NCBI GenBank assembly: GCA_949710005.1
Contig: OX453276.1
Span: 6,170,877 to 6,234,876 of the forward strand
Length of the DNA: 64,000 bases
Origin: Ricordea florida
Taxonomy: Eukaryota; Cnidaria; Anthozoa; Corallimorpharia; Ricordeidae
Direction: 5' to 3'
Shown here: one piece after another, positions 27,001 through 33,900 of the stretch
Layout of the letters: each line of letters begins with the position of its first letter
How positions within the stretch are numbered: position 1 is the first letter of the stretch
The notes under the pieces: model-generated
Databases searched by the model: none
Seen by the model: only the letters and a program-made list of their open reading frames with translations
What the model was told of the DNA's origin: nothing
Translations under genes and position numbers: made by a program

Positions 27001-29114
27001 TTTCGTTAAACAAATCGCCTTTCTCCTTTTTCTCCAGGTTTCTTACGAGATTTTGTCCAAGGCGTTATTTGTCTTTTCGATGAATTCATAATGTAAATTT
27101 TCATGGGTTCTACATTAAAATATTCACTGATACCAACGGCCAAAACGACGCGACACAGCGCAACTTTCAATGTAAACAAAATATCCAAATGTTTGTAATT
27201 TTAGTCCCGGATAACATTTGCCGCGAAAAATCAGTAGGCGCTAGATGTGTTTAATGGGATTAGAACGCCTTTAGTTATTTATTAACTCTTCTCCAAAATA
27301 GTTTTTCCCCGAAATCCCGCGATCATTAAATGATTTCAAACAACTTTTTTCACCAAATTTTAAATCGATGTTTTAGCTATGTCAGGAGCACAGAAAAAAA
27401 AATTCGCAAAATTCGACCTTTGAAGGTCTACAGTAACCTTAAGTTTAGAATTGAAGAAAGCAGTACTAGAGGCATTCTGAATTTCAGAGCTAAGGGAATT
27501 AAATATTTTGGCCCCTTGAAAACATAGTGAAAATTTCCTTACATTTGTCCTACAGTAGGGCAAACAGAAGGAATTCTTACTTCTAGTGTTATATGAATGT
27601 ATAGTACTTCACAGTTAAGCTAAAATATACCATTTACGTATTTACGTATTTACATTCACTTATGTATGCTGCATAAAGTAAACGCAAACATTTCCTGTTT
27701 TTAAGGAAGGAAACAGCATTGCTGCAGCTTGCATAATGTCAAGTATAGGGGATAATGAAATCTAGCTGAGGTGTCTGCAATTTAACCCTACCATTTTACA
27801 ATATAATAGAGTGGTCTAGATCTCAAAAGACATTGCCTGAAGTAACCATTCCTCGATAGAACAGTTACGTCTAAATGCACTTGTGACTTGTAGAATACAG
27901 TTTTGGCTGAAAGAGTTTTGCACCTTTATTGGTGTTAGTATGTGTAATAAAGTAATCATATATGGGATCATAATAACTTATTTACCTGCCATGTCTTCGC
28001 TTTTTTTGTTTTCTGGCGAGTATACAACACCTGAAACACACAGTATAGCAAAAATATTTTTCTATTGATTTTATATATGTTGTAGCTCAATTTTATCCTT
28101 GGTTCAAATTTTATTTTCCCTTGTTTCAAACTCATTATCATACATTACCATACCAGAAAACAAAGGAAAATAAAATTTGAACCAAGGAAAAAATTGTAAA
28201 TACATGTAAATATGAAAAAATTCCTTCATTGTGACTAGCTAAAACAGTGCAATTAAATGTCGCACCAATGCAAAAACATATTACACAAGTGAAAAATATG
28301 CAACACCACTGCAAAGTACAAATAGAATTTCGTTTTCACGTCTAATTATCAACAAGTAATATGGTTTCCTTGTTCATATTTCATTCATTTGCACTTGAGA
28401 TTATCAAAAAGGGCAAATTGCACTCACTGAAGCAGCTCATGCAATATTTTCAAATTTTGTTAAAACTCATTTGTGCAAATAAAATGATCACAAATTGAAC
28501 TTGAAACTGTAGGATTAATTTTACAAATAAAACCACTTTTTCTATTTTATAATACAGTTCTTACATTACTTCTTCAATATAAATGGTAATTACATGATAA
28601 TTTGAATACTCTGACACTTGAATGAAGAACTCCAAAAAAAAATAATGATAATAATAATAATAATAAAAAAACGCAAATATGGCATAAAAATCTTTCTATG
28701 GTTCAATTTTATCCTTGGTTTAAATTTTATATTTCTTTGTTTCTGAGTATGGTATAAAAGTGTGATAATGAGTTAAGACAACCCCAACGCATACAAAACG
28801 GAAGACATATATCACAATAACCGTGACAGTATAGGCAAGTAGACAAGGTAAGACAGTATAGGCAAGAATATGTGAAATTTTGTAAAAAAAAAACACTCTT
28901 TAACTAGATTTTACAATTGGCCGACGAGACCATTCTTTGAACGCATAATGTAACTTTTTCTTTACCACGAAACGTGGCTAAGCTGATCAATTAAAAATTA
29001 GCGCATACGTAAGCCTCTTATATCTTGAATTTTAAGAAGAAAACTTGAGACAGATCTACGTTTAAATTTACTATATATACTCACCGAAAACTGCTGTGGT
29101 TCACGAGTGACCAT
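5966..29114 (-). CDS. ZGRF1: ZGRF1 homologue (GRF zinc finger protein), 17 exons seen, 3' part beyond window
   Basis: ZGRF1 is a nuclear genome-maintenance protein; in vertebrates it is a 5'-3' SF1 helicase with an N-terminal DUF2439 domain and a GRF zinc finger. Exons (5' to 3'): 29114-29085, 28030-27986, 24618-24586, 23891-23832, 22321-22172, 17068-15059, 13968-13807, ~12941-12729, 12439-12029, 11728-11590, 10693-10601, 10498-10460, 10268-10225, 9169-9122, 7706-7584, 6835-6752, 6062-5966. All junctions are GT-AG and phases match throughout, giving about 1,260 residues. Diagnostic matches to the family are [53 protein letters not shown], the GRF core and [16 protein letters not shown]. No helicase exons are seen before the left edge, so the SF1 core should lie outside. 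The start is ATG at 29114, giving ten residues before VLYT as in vertebrates. Confidence 0.88.
6752..6835 (-). CDS. ZGRF1: ZGRF1 exon 16
   Basis: 28 codons, [13 protein letters not shown] at the start, matching the LYEECQLLVRKG block after the vertebrate GRF. Phase 0; ATTAG acceptor, GTATGT donor. Confidence 0.78.
7584..7706 (-). CDS. ZGRF1: ZGRF1 exon 15 (end of GRF finger)
   Basis: Starts FFKWADEYQ, the classic close of a GRF finger, and runs to AFFRSH at a GTACGT donor. Read-through would meet a stop about 27 bases later. Confidence 0.88.
7715..8514. other. ZGRF1 intron, no gene seen
   Basis: AT-rich intronic sequence between exons 15 and 14 with short repeat-like segments, such as a GAGTTTTTCAAAAAGCTCAC inverted motif near 7780. 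No coding signal. Confidence 0.6.
8515..9035. repeat. Minisatellite, ~105-bp unit, about five copies
   Basis: Imperfect tandem units share ACAGTACTGT..TGGTACTGTTTG, then CAGTGTGGTTCTA and TTTTTCATCTGTGGATCAAA. They begin near 8515, 8625, 8712, 8825 and 8930. It lies in the intron between two micro-exons of the GRF zinc finger. Confidence 0.85.
9122..9169 (-). CDS. ZGRF1: ZGRF1 exon 14 (GRF finger, last ligands)
   Basis: 48-nt micro-exon coding [16 protein letters not shown]: the GR.FY.C block that names the domain, plus the fourth Cys. Phase 0 at both ends. Confidence 0.92.
9245..9420. repeat. Dispersed coral-type repeat (TTGCACGAGC / GAGTGCAA motif)
   Basis: A stretch with AAATTGCACGAGC..GCGAGTGCAACTTGCTG also occurs, diverged, near 6290, 24000, 28410, 54020 and 63860. 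A non-autonomous element family is likely; boundaries are not clear. Confidence 0.45.
9729..10008. repeat. (TTTA)n microsatellite with regular TTAC interruptions
   Basis: About 280 bases of ATTT/TTAC units. It opens all frames and creates artefact ORFs of IYLF repeats. Confidence 0.97.
10225..10268 (-). CDS. ZGRF1: ZGRF1 exon 13 (GRF finger core)
   Basis: 44-nt micro-exon coding [14 protein letters not shown], the VKK.G.NKG strand of the GRF fold. TTGTAG acceptor, GTTTGT donor. Confidence 0.87.
10460..10498 (-). CDS. ZGRF1: ZGRF1 exon 12 (GRF finger, first ligands)
   Basis: 39-nt micro-exon coding [13 protein letters not shown], which supplies the first Cys and the His of the GRF zinc site. 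Phase 1 at both ends. Confidence 0.85.
10601..10693 (-). CDS. ZGRF1: ZGRF1 exon 11
   Basis: Codes [20 protein letters not shown] then [11 protein letters not shown]; the helical EHLNI.LFELA motif precedes the GRF finger in the family. Phase 1 at both ends. Confidence 0.9.
10930..11172 (+). repeat. Three tandem tRNA-Thr-like units (tRNA-derived SINE heads or pseudo-tRNAs)
   Basis: Units starting at 10930, 11030 and 11103 each carry an A box (TAGCTCAGTGGTAGAGC in the first two) and a B-box-like GGTTCGACCC. An arm with CTAGTAA places AGT as a threonine-type anticodon. The anticodon arm has an extra base and the acceptor stems do not pair cleanly, so these are probably not functional tRNAs. The first unit contains a partial internal duplication; the third is more diverged. 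Confidence 0.7.
11228..11378. mobile_element. Short TIR element (MITE)
   Basis: Ends are inverted copies: TTATTAATAATATACATGC at the left and GCATGTACATGTATATTATTAA at the right, about 150 bp. The interior includes GATTGGCTGACGTCAATTA. Related sequence recurs near 53830-53960 and 63880-64000. Confidence 0.65.
11590..11728 (-). CDS. ZGRF1: ZGRF1 exon 10
   Basis: Codes a segment with LCFPSAEKC and [20 protein letters not shown], matching the conserved pre-GRF block of ZGRF1. CACAG acceptor; GTAATA donor in phase 1, completing a Glu codon with exon 11. Confidence 0.87.
12029..12439 (-). CDS. ZGRF1: ZGRF1 exon 9
   Basis: 137 codons in phase 0 from [10 protein letters not shown] to NSTVGD, then GTAAGT. 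Ser/Pro/Arg-rich linker without a known domain. Confidence 0.78.
12729..12941 (-). CDS. ZGRF1: ZGRF1 exon 8 (5' edge uncertain)
   Basis: The frame reads [13 protein letters not shown] and ends DRAEFMQR before a GTACCT donor. A stronger acceptor (ATACAG, exon start 12952) would put the exon out of phase with exon 7. An acceptor 11 bases further in (GTGAG, start 12941) restores phase, or a small exon between the two was missed. Confidence 0.6.
13807..13968 (-). CDS. ZGRF1: ZGRF1 exon 7
   Basis: 54 codons in phase 0 starting VKTDDGHSW and ending VALSKN before GTAAGT. No domain is recognised; placed by frame, splice sites and position. Confidence 0.8.
14450..14835. mobile_element. Palindromic MITE-like element
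   Basis: GGTAATTGAACTGAGTGGAG and its near reverse complement at 14570-14592 enclose a hairpin of ATTTCAAAT / ATTTGAAAT. TTTATTACATCC at 14600 is matched by GGATGTAATAAAG at 14815. Nested inverted repeats suggest one or two non-autonomous elements in the intron between ZGRF1 exons 7 and 6. Confidence 0.6.
15059..17068 (-). CDS. ZGRF1: ZGRF1 exon 6, 2,010-nt disordered region
   Basis: 670 codons in phase 0 from a TTTAG acceptor to a GTAAGA donor. Ser/Asn/Gln/Asp-rich, apparently disordered, with three or four loose repeats of a unit containing RSSS.H..N..D (residues ~135-225 of the exon). It contains [11 protein letters not shown], equivalent to the SKAQILALL motif in the matching vertebrate region. 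Otherwise little is conserved. Confidence 0.88.
17625..18100 (+). mobile_element. Decayed DNA-transposon fragment with GCGATCG repeats and MADF/SANT-like ORF
   Basis: GCGATCGTCTGCGAT... and ATATGTGAAC motifs occur at both ends (17631-17675 and 18050-18095). Between them, on plus, a broken frame from 17801 reads [14 protein letters not shown] and later [17 protein letters not shown], resembling the MADF/Myb-like accessory protein of PIF/Harbinger elements. At least one in-frame stop. Family call is an inference. Confidence 0.45.
18165..19800 (+). mobile_element. Degraded LINE reverse transcriptase, interrupted by a nested insert
   Basis: Frame pieces read [38 protein letters not shown], then [23 protein letters not shown] and, after the insert, [20 protein letters not shown]. 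These are the thumb and palm blocks of a non-LTR reverse transcriptase different from the one at 402-4993. Several stops and frameshifts; the catalytic ADD block is gone. No ends are preserved. It lies in ZGRF1 intron 5. Confidence 0.8.
19311..19512 (-). mobile_element. Nested LINE 3' tail inside the degraded LINE
   Basis: ACATACATACAT followed by CCTTTATTGTC (an inverted AATAAAGG signal) interrupts the RT frame between RRIRG and [10 protein letters not shown]. Read on minus it is a 3' end with a TATG tail, as in the 56.1-kb LINE piece. Confidence 0.55.
20097..20770. mobile_element. TTAA-flanked DNA transposon with ~140-bp TIRs (Kolobok-like)
   Basis: TIRs start AGTGCCTATGGAG at the left and end CTCCATAGGCACT at the right, and can be followed for about 140 bp each (20097-20239 and 20628-20770) with scattered mismatches. 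Both ends abut TTAA (20093-20096 and 20771-20774), the target duplication of Kolobok and piggyBac elements; the terminal AG favours Kolobok. It is 674 bp long and carries a short acidic ORF, so it is non-autonomous or internally deleted. It lies in ZGRF1 intron 5. Confidence 0.82.
20166..20438 (+). pseudogene. Acidic ORF inside the TTAA element
   Basis: About 90 codons, the first not ATG, with [20 protein letters not shown] and ending MTPY at a stop. The same frame continues after that stop ([20 protein letters not shown]) to about 20600. A Ser/Glu-rich start followed by PY.EP recalls the N-termini of transposon-borne proteins common in corals. Function unknown; probably a remnant. Confidence 0.4.
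21608..21783. repeat. Near-perfect palindrome, ~80-bp arms
   Basis: AAAGAAGCCTAAGCCGTGTA at the left is matched by TACACGGCTTAGGCTTCTTT at the right; the arms run almost to a short GC-rich centre (GAGCCGCAGGCG). It would fold into a long hairpin. Upstream, ACGCGCGCTCTGATTGGTC (21293) is a dispersed-repeat signature, so the element may begin near 21275. Confidence 0.8.
22172..22321 (-). CDS. ZGRF1: ZGRF1 exon 5 (end of DUF2439)
   Basis: 150 nt. It begins [18 protein letters not shown], the most recognisable block of the ZGRF1 N-terminus, and ends in the basic KRKRG just before a GTAAGC donor. The acceptor CTGCAG abuts the AGTGGT microsatellite in the upstream intron. Confidence 0.93.
22356..22780. 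repeat. (AGTGGT)n hexanucleotide microsatellite, ~420 bp
   Basis: Uniform AGTGGT units with a few GATAGT variants, in ZGRF1 intron 4 and starting about 35 bases from the exon 5 acceptor. All frames are open on both strands, producing artefact ORFs of poly-Thr, Leu-Pro, Ser-Gly and Val. Confidence 0.97.
23832..23891 (-). CDS. ZGRF1: ZGRF1 exon 4 (DUF2439)
   Basis: 60 nt coding [20 protein letters not shown], equivalent to the vertebrate ILYDDKG..LESLFLK block. TTTTCAG acceptor, GTCAGT donor, phase 0. Confidence 0.88.
24586..24618 (-). CDS. ZGRF1: ZGRF1 exon 3 (33-nt micro-exon)
   Basis: Codes [11 protein letters not shown], matching the DGILKI block that follows WQ in the family. TGTAG acceptor, GTATGA donor, phase 0 at both ends. 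Confidence 0.85.
24821..24974 (+). pseudogene. Orphan cytochrome P450 exon (exon-2 type)
   Basis: Reads [40 protein letters not shown] and then FALFTR, with an AAAG acceptor and a GTATAC donor in phase 1. It matches the second exon of the intact P450 gene at 60872-61029 (GGFKLVVVEESSAVKEVLVK, ADYAGRPPF). It sits alone in ZGRF1 intron 2, on the opposite strand to ZGRF1 and upstream of the P450 exons at 46.7 kb, so it cannot be their missing exon in place. It is probably a relic of another tandem copy. Confidence 0.8.
25005..25510 (-). repeat. tRNA-like SINE with tandem ~100-bp modules
   Basis: Four units share ACAAGAAATTTAACTTCACA, TGTCTCTCTCCACCCAGG, then GTATAAATGGGTACC and ATAATGCTGGGGGTAAC. 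The same core appears once at 48130-48220 and 61170-61270, next to AGTGGTTAGC-like A-box text. It is therefore a SINE family, here internally amplified. Orientation is uncertain. Confidence 0.7.
26189..26338. mobile_element. 150-bp MITE
   Basis: AAAGGGTGTGAGGCTTTTT with GATATTCC at the left; GGAATATC with AAAAAGCCTCACACCCTTT at the right. The arms are close to 30 bp. Confidence 0.75.
26636..26821 (+). CDS. Short basic ORF, possible exon or retrocopy
   Basis: Starts [20 protein letters not shown] at an ATG in good context after a GC-richer stretch (26440-26630), inside ZGRF1 intron 2 on the opposite strand. The very basic N-terminus recalls small nucleolar proteins such as SLX9/FAM207A, but the likeness rests on a few residues. 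The following 200 bases hold a protein-like frame with an in-frame stop, so it may be a pseudogene. A CTTTTTCTCCAG acceptor-like sequence is at 27038. Confidence 0.3.
   Translation: MGKVKSTRKASGKKTVKRKCTNQRKERKVVATSKVPNIQSTERDPKQNVVTLQFLRFCAFV
27986..28030 (-). CDS. ZGRF1: ZGRF1 exon 2 (DUF2439)
   Basis: 45 nt coding [15 protein letters not shown], between a TTTCAG acceptor and a GTAAAT donor. It is the counterpart of the vertebrate VLYTHQK..KKSK.WQ block, with Arg for His. Confidence 0.88.
28096..28191. repeat. Perfect ~30-bp inverted repeat
   Basis: CCTTGGTTCAAATTTTATTT (28097) is matched by AAATAAAATTTGAACCAAGG (28170). A diverged single arm recurs at 28706. Probably a small TIR element. 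Confidence 0.75.
29085..29114 (-). CDS. ZGRF1: ZGRF1 exon 1 (start codon)
   Basis: Codes [10 protein letters not shown] and ends at a GTGAGT donor in phase 0. It joins in frame to the VLYT exon at 28030. The length before VLYT is close to that of vertebrate ZGRF1. No signal peptide, as expected of a nuclear protein. Choice of ATG is an inference. Confidence 0.7.
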
Positions 29115-30302
29115 AGCTTATTTGTTCGTCATGCAACTTCTTAACCGGTGTGATAAGAGACAACCGCGAATCATTTTTTTCGATATAAGCCCTGAAAAAT
29201 TGAAGGTAAGACAATTTAAACGGAATGGTGAAAGAAAAAGAGTATATTTCTCCGCTGTCATATTTCTCCAAGTTCACTTCGTACACAGTTCGCGCCATAA
29301 GTTCGGGTTACGCGACAAGGACTGGACAGTTTTTGCACCCAGTCTACGCTCTTTCCACCGAACTTTCCACCTTGGTGTTATTTCTTCTTCCAAGGAGTGA
29401 TAAATGGTATCTTACAACAATTTTCAAGTACTCGCAAAATTGTACCTTTGCTCGAATTTCTCGCAAAATTTAGGCGAGTGCTCGCTGCTCATGTTCGCAA
29501 AATTTCTGCAATTTCTCACATGCTCACGTTCTCGTCAGGATTTCTCGATTGTTCGAAATTTTGTAAATCCTTCTTTGCGACAAAAATAAATGTAGTTTTG
29601 AAGCTTTTTCACAGTCTATGGTTGTTAACCTCTTTAAATATGGCTATCAACTTAGGTGGAGGACACACGAAAAATAAAAATAATATGGAGAAATGGCTTG
29701 CAGTTTTAGACTCGTACCCGGTTGCAGGCCTGGGCACGAGTAATAGGAAGTGCTCGCTGCTCGCGAGCTGCACTTTCTAAGGGACGGACCATTAGAAAAG
29801 TGATGGGGGGGGGGGGGAATTTTCAGCTAGCACGAATTTTTTTTTTCGCTCACTGCTTGTGCAGGAATTTTTTTTACTTCTTGTGAAAAAGTCACAATTG
29901 GACCTTCCTTCTGCATGATTTTTTTTTTACCTTCTTCTTTGCATAAATTTTTTTCTTAGCATTTTCCCTTGCATGATTTTTTTTTGTTTTTTCCCCACCC
30001 CCCACCCCCATCACTTTTCTAATGGTTCGTCCTTAAAGTGTTGCTCGCAAGGCCAATTTCATGATCACTGCTCGCGCTCGACAAAAAGTCGCAGTGCTCG
30101 CACGGCTCGCAAGTGCTCACAAAAACCATTCGTCACTCCTACTTCCTTGTTTCTTTGTTTCCTTGTTTTAATACCGTTATCTCCTCTCTCACAAGGGCTA
30201 CCTTCAGTGACCAGATAGGTCATCACAACCCCGCCCCTCCCCTCCCCAGAAATTACTGACTATTGCAGTCACTCACCTTGCGTGACCTTTGTGACAGAAC
30301 AA
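29115..30302. promoter_or_regulatory. Head-to-head intergenic region between ZGRF1 and the P450 gene
   Basis: ZGRF1 starts leftward at 29114 and the interrupted P450 starts rightward at the ATG now at 46703 (ancestrally beside 30303). This ~1.2 kb would therefore hold both promoters. I see no clear TATA box; it includes a MITE at 29780-30034. The bidirectional role is inferred from gene order only. Confidence 0.5.
29780..30034. mobile_element. MITE with GGACGGACCATTAGAAAAG ends
   Basis: The left end GGGACGGACCATTAGAAAAG with TGATGGGGGG is matched by CCATCACTTTTCTAATGG with TTCGTCC at the right. The T-rich interior has GTGAAAAAGTCACAATTGG. A second, partial copy with the same interior lies at 47556-47742 in the P450 pseudogene. 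Confidence 0.8.
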
Positions 30303-30307
30303 AATGG
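30303..30307 (+). repeat. Target-site duplication (left copy), AATGG
   Basis: Directly before the left Polinton end; identical to 46702-46706. Polintons usually duplicate 6 bp; here only 5 bp match perfectly. The duplicated bases contain the P450 start codon. Confidence 0.85.
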
Positions 30308-30979
30308 AGAGAGGGAGAAAACTGCGGCTCTGGAACACAGGAAATTTGACAAGGATTTTCTAGCTTATAAGCTAAATTGGTTTCCAAAATTTGATCAGGA
30401 ATTTAACCAGCAGCATAAAAGCCAATAAATACTTGTCGAAATCCCTAAGACCCAGAAGACCTAGTCAAACCCTCAAGTCTTCACAAAGCACTAGCCAAGC
30501 TGTCGCTAGGTATTGTTGAAGCCTCTGCAAAGTTTTGGCGAACCTGATACCAAGCCGGGAATTCTGGAACACAGGAAATTTGACAAGGATTTTCTAGCTT
30601 ATAAGCTAAATTGGTTTCCAAAATTTGATCAGGAATTTAACCAGCAGCATAAAAGCCAATAAATACTTGTCGAAATCCCTAAGACCCAGAAGACCTAGTC
30701 AAGCCCTCAAGCCTTCACAAAGCACTAGCCAAGCCGCCGCTAGGTATTGTTGAAGCCCTCAAGCCTTCTCAAAGCATTAGCCAAGCCGCCGCTAGGTATT
30801 GTTGAAGCCCCCGCAAAGTTTTGATGAACCCGTCACCAAGCGGGGACACGTGAATTTTGATCAGCAGCATAAAAGCCGGGAATTTTGGCAAGGATTTCTG
30901 GAACAGGCGGATTAAAAATTTGAAAAGCGGCTTAAAGATTTGATATTTCTTACAAAAGTAATTATGGATCAGCTAAGAA
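30308..30979 (+). repeat. Polinton left TIR, 672 bp
   Basis: Starts AGAGAGGGAGAAAACTGCGG, the usual AG terminus. It contains a 234-bp-period internal duplication (unit starts 30330 and 30564) and shorter repeats of AGCCAAGCCGCCGCTAGGTA. Identity with the right TIR continues through the first 16 coding bases of the polymerase gene. Confidence 0.95.
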
Positions 30980-33900
30980 GAGAATTGAATTTTAAGCAAT
31001 TAACCAAATTGCTCACATTTTATAAAATTCCAGGTAGATCAGAAATGACTACTAAAGAGGATAAAGCGATAGCGTTGGGCATTATACCAGAAGTAATTAA
31101 TAATGTTCAACAAATCCTTGATAATAGAAGAGAAATTTTTGAAGCAATAGATAATATGCCGAGGAGAAGAGCGAATCAACCACAACCACCTCTTCCAATA
31201 CCGCAAATAAGAACAAGAAACAGGCCAAATTTACCGCCTATAAATATTCCTCAACCAATTCAAATTCCAGGAACGCCGCCAGGTTCACCGGATATATTTA
31301 TACCATCAACGCCTCCCGGAACGCCGCCGCCAAACCAACCTAGAATAAATATTAATAAAAATAAACCAAAAAGACCTTCTCCGCCCAAACCAACGCACCC
31401 GCCGCCACCAATTCCAACAAAAACCAAAAAACAAGTAATAAAAAATGAATCGGCTAAAAATGCTCCCTTTTTGGGAAATGTATTAAACAAGTTTTGGGAT
31501 TTTGTGAAACCATATATTCCAGAAAAAGTAAAAAATAAAACAGAGGAGTTAGCTAAAAATTTTATAGATAGATACAAAAAAGCGAATGAACCGAAAAATC
31601 AGCCAAAAAGAACAAAATCAAAAAGAGATTACGAGAAGGAGGGGGCAAGACCAAAAACAAAAAGGTTGAAAGAAGAAGAATTAATTATTAAAGAAACTAC
31701 GAGAAAATTCAAAAATGGCTATTTGAAGCAACACGTAATAGATGGGAAAAAAGGATATACTATTGGAGAATTCATGAGGAAAATAAAACCAAAGGTTATG
31801 GATATTATTAATAAGGATAAGAAACCAAAAAAGGTTAAGGTTATATTATCATCCAAGTTTGTGAAATCTCCTTTGCAAAATAACCAAATTAAGGAAGAGG
31901 TTGAAAAATACTTTGGCGCCAGACCAAAAATAATTACAGAGGCAAGCGATTTGACAAAAGAATATGATGATATAATTAAAGATATATTCTTTGAGGTCGA
32001 AAGATTTCAAGAAAATACAGATTCTGGTGTTTTTCAATTTGATTCAGTAGCGCGATTTGACATTGGGATAGCGCCTTACACAGTTACTTCTGGGAGTTCA
32101 TATATACCAACGCCAGAAAGATTAGCGGCAAAAAAAGCTACTATTAACATTCAAAATAAGTGCGAAGATTGCGGGCAACTTTCATTAACGGAGGCTGTGT
32201 TCCCAAGAAAACATAATAGAGAGAGAGCAAATAATGAATTGTTGGAAAATCGTAAAAAATTAAACTTTTCTGGCATAGAGGGCGCAATGAAATTAAAAGA
32301 TTTTGCCAAGTTTGAAAAACAAAATCCCTATCCAGTCAATGTGCTGAAATATGACGAAGAAGCTGATAAAATATATACCGCGAGATTGAGCGACAAATGT
32401 TATTGCAAGAAAGAAGAAAAATGCAAGAATTGCGGTTGCATGAAAAAAGAGTGCAAGAAAAAACAGAAATGCAAGAAAAAAGACTGCAAAAAACACGAAT
32501 GTGAAGAATGTGGGTGCAAGAAATGCGATTGCAATAATTACGAATGCAAGTTGTGTGATTGTAAATTTATAAATTTACTTTTAATAACTAATGGTGAAAA
32601 AACCCACTATATTTTGGTAAATAACGCAAGCAGACTTTTGTCATCTGAAATTGATGATAATAAACACAAAAAACATTTCTGTTTTAGGTGCTTCAACTCA
32701 TTTTACGATGAAAGGATTTTGCAAGAACACAAAGAATATTGCGATTCACACGGCGAAGTTAAAATTAAAATGCCAAAGAACGAGGATGGCAGCCCGAAAT
32801 TTATTTACTTTAAAAATTTTAAAAATAAAATGCGTGCGCCTTTTGGTATCTATGTTGATTTTGAGGGCCAGCTAATACCAATACATACTTGTTCACCAAG
32901 CGAAATTAAAAGCTTTACAAAAAATTACCAAATGCACAAAGCATCAGGTTTCTGCTATTATATTAAGTGTTTTGATGAAAGTATATTGCCAAAGGATTTT
33001 AATATCTGCGTGAACTACACCGCAAAATCTGATGACGAGGATGTTGCGCAGATATTCACAGAATATTTAGAAAGAGATGTCAGGAAAATTTTCCAGTTAA
33101 TAGAAGAAAAAAAGGAAACTTTTAAAGTTTATGATAAAAAGAATATGTCAAAAACAGATAAAAAAGAATATGAAAATGCAACTCACTGCCATATATGCGA
33201 GCGCGAATTTTCTGAAGAAGAGGATTTTGGAAAAGTAATAGATCATTGTCATCTTACCGGAAAATATCGTGGCGCAGCGCATAAAATTTGCAACTTAAAA
33301 TATGTGATCCCCAAATTTGTTCCAGTAGTAATTCATAATCTATCGGGGTATGATTCTCATCTGTTCATTAAGAATCTTGGGAAAACAAAGGGTGGAATGA
33401 GCTGTTTGGCCAACACCGATGAAAAGTATATTAGTTTCTCGAAGAAAATTTTAATTAACTATGATTGCGATCACGATTGCGATCATGATTTTGAGCACGA
33501 TTGTGATTGCGAAGATGAGGATGAAAAAGAAAAGCCCATTACTAGAACAATAAGATTCATTGATTCTTATAAATTTATGCAATTCTCCCTTAGTGGATTG
33601 GTTGACAATCTTACAAAATGTGGAAAATGTGAGTCGTGCAAACCAGGAGAATGCTTGAAAAGATACGTAAAAGATGGAAAGATTATTACTTTTAATGGCG
33701 TTGGTAATTGCGAACAATGCAAGAATTGCAAGTTATTAGGAAGTATGTGTTTTTCTCCAATAGATAAAAATATGGCGATAACTAAAAAACATTTCACAGG
33801 AGAAAAGTTAAAACTATTGTTGAGAAAGGGTGTGTTCCCTTATGATTATTTTGATCGAATTGAAAAACTTAATGAAACCCAACTCCCACCAAAGGAAGAG

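Noticed and set aside
26825-27013. Minus-strand ORF reading SWFDLP, reminiscent of small nucleolar proteins
   Set aside because: Only a few residues match and the flanks do not continue; not enough to call a gene.
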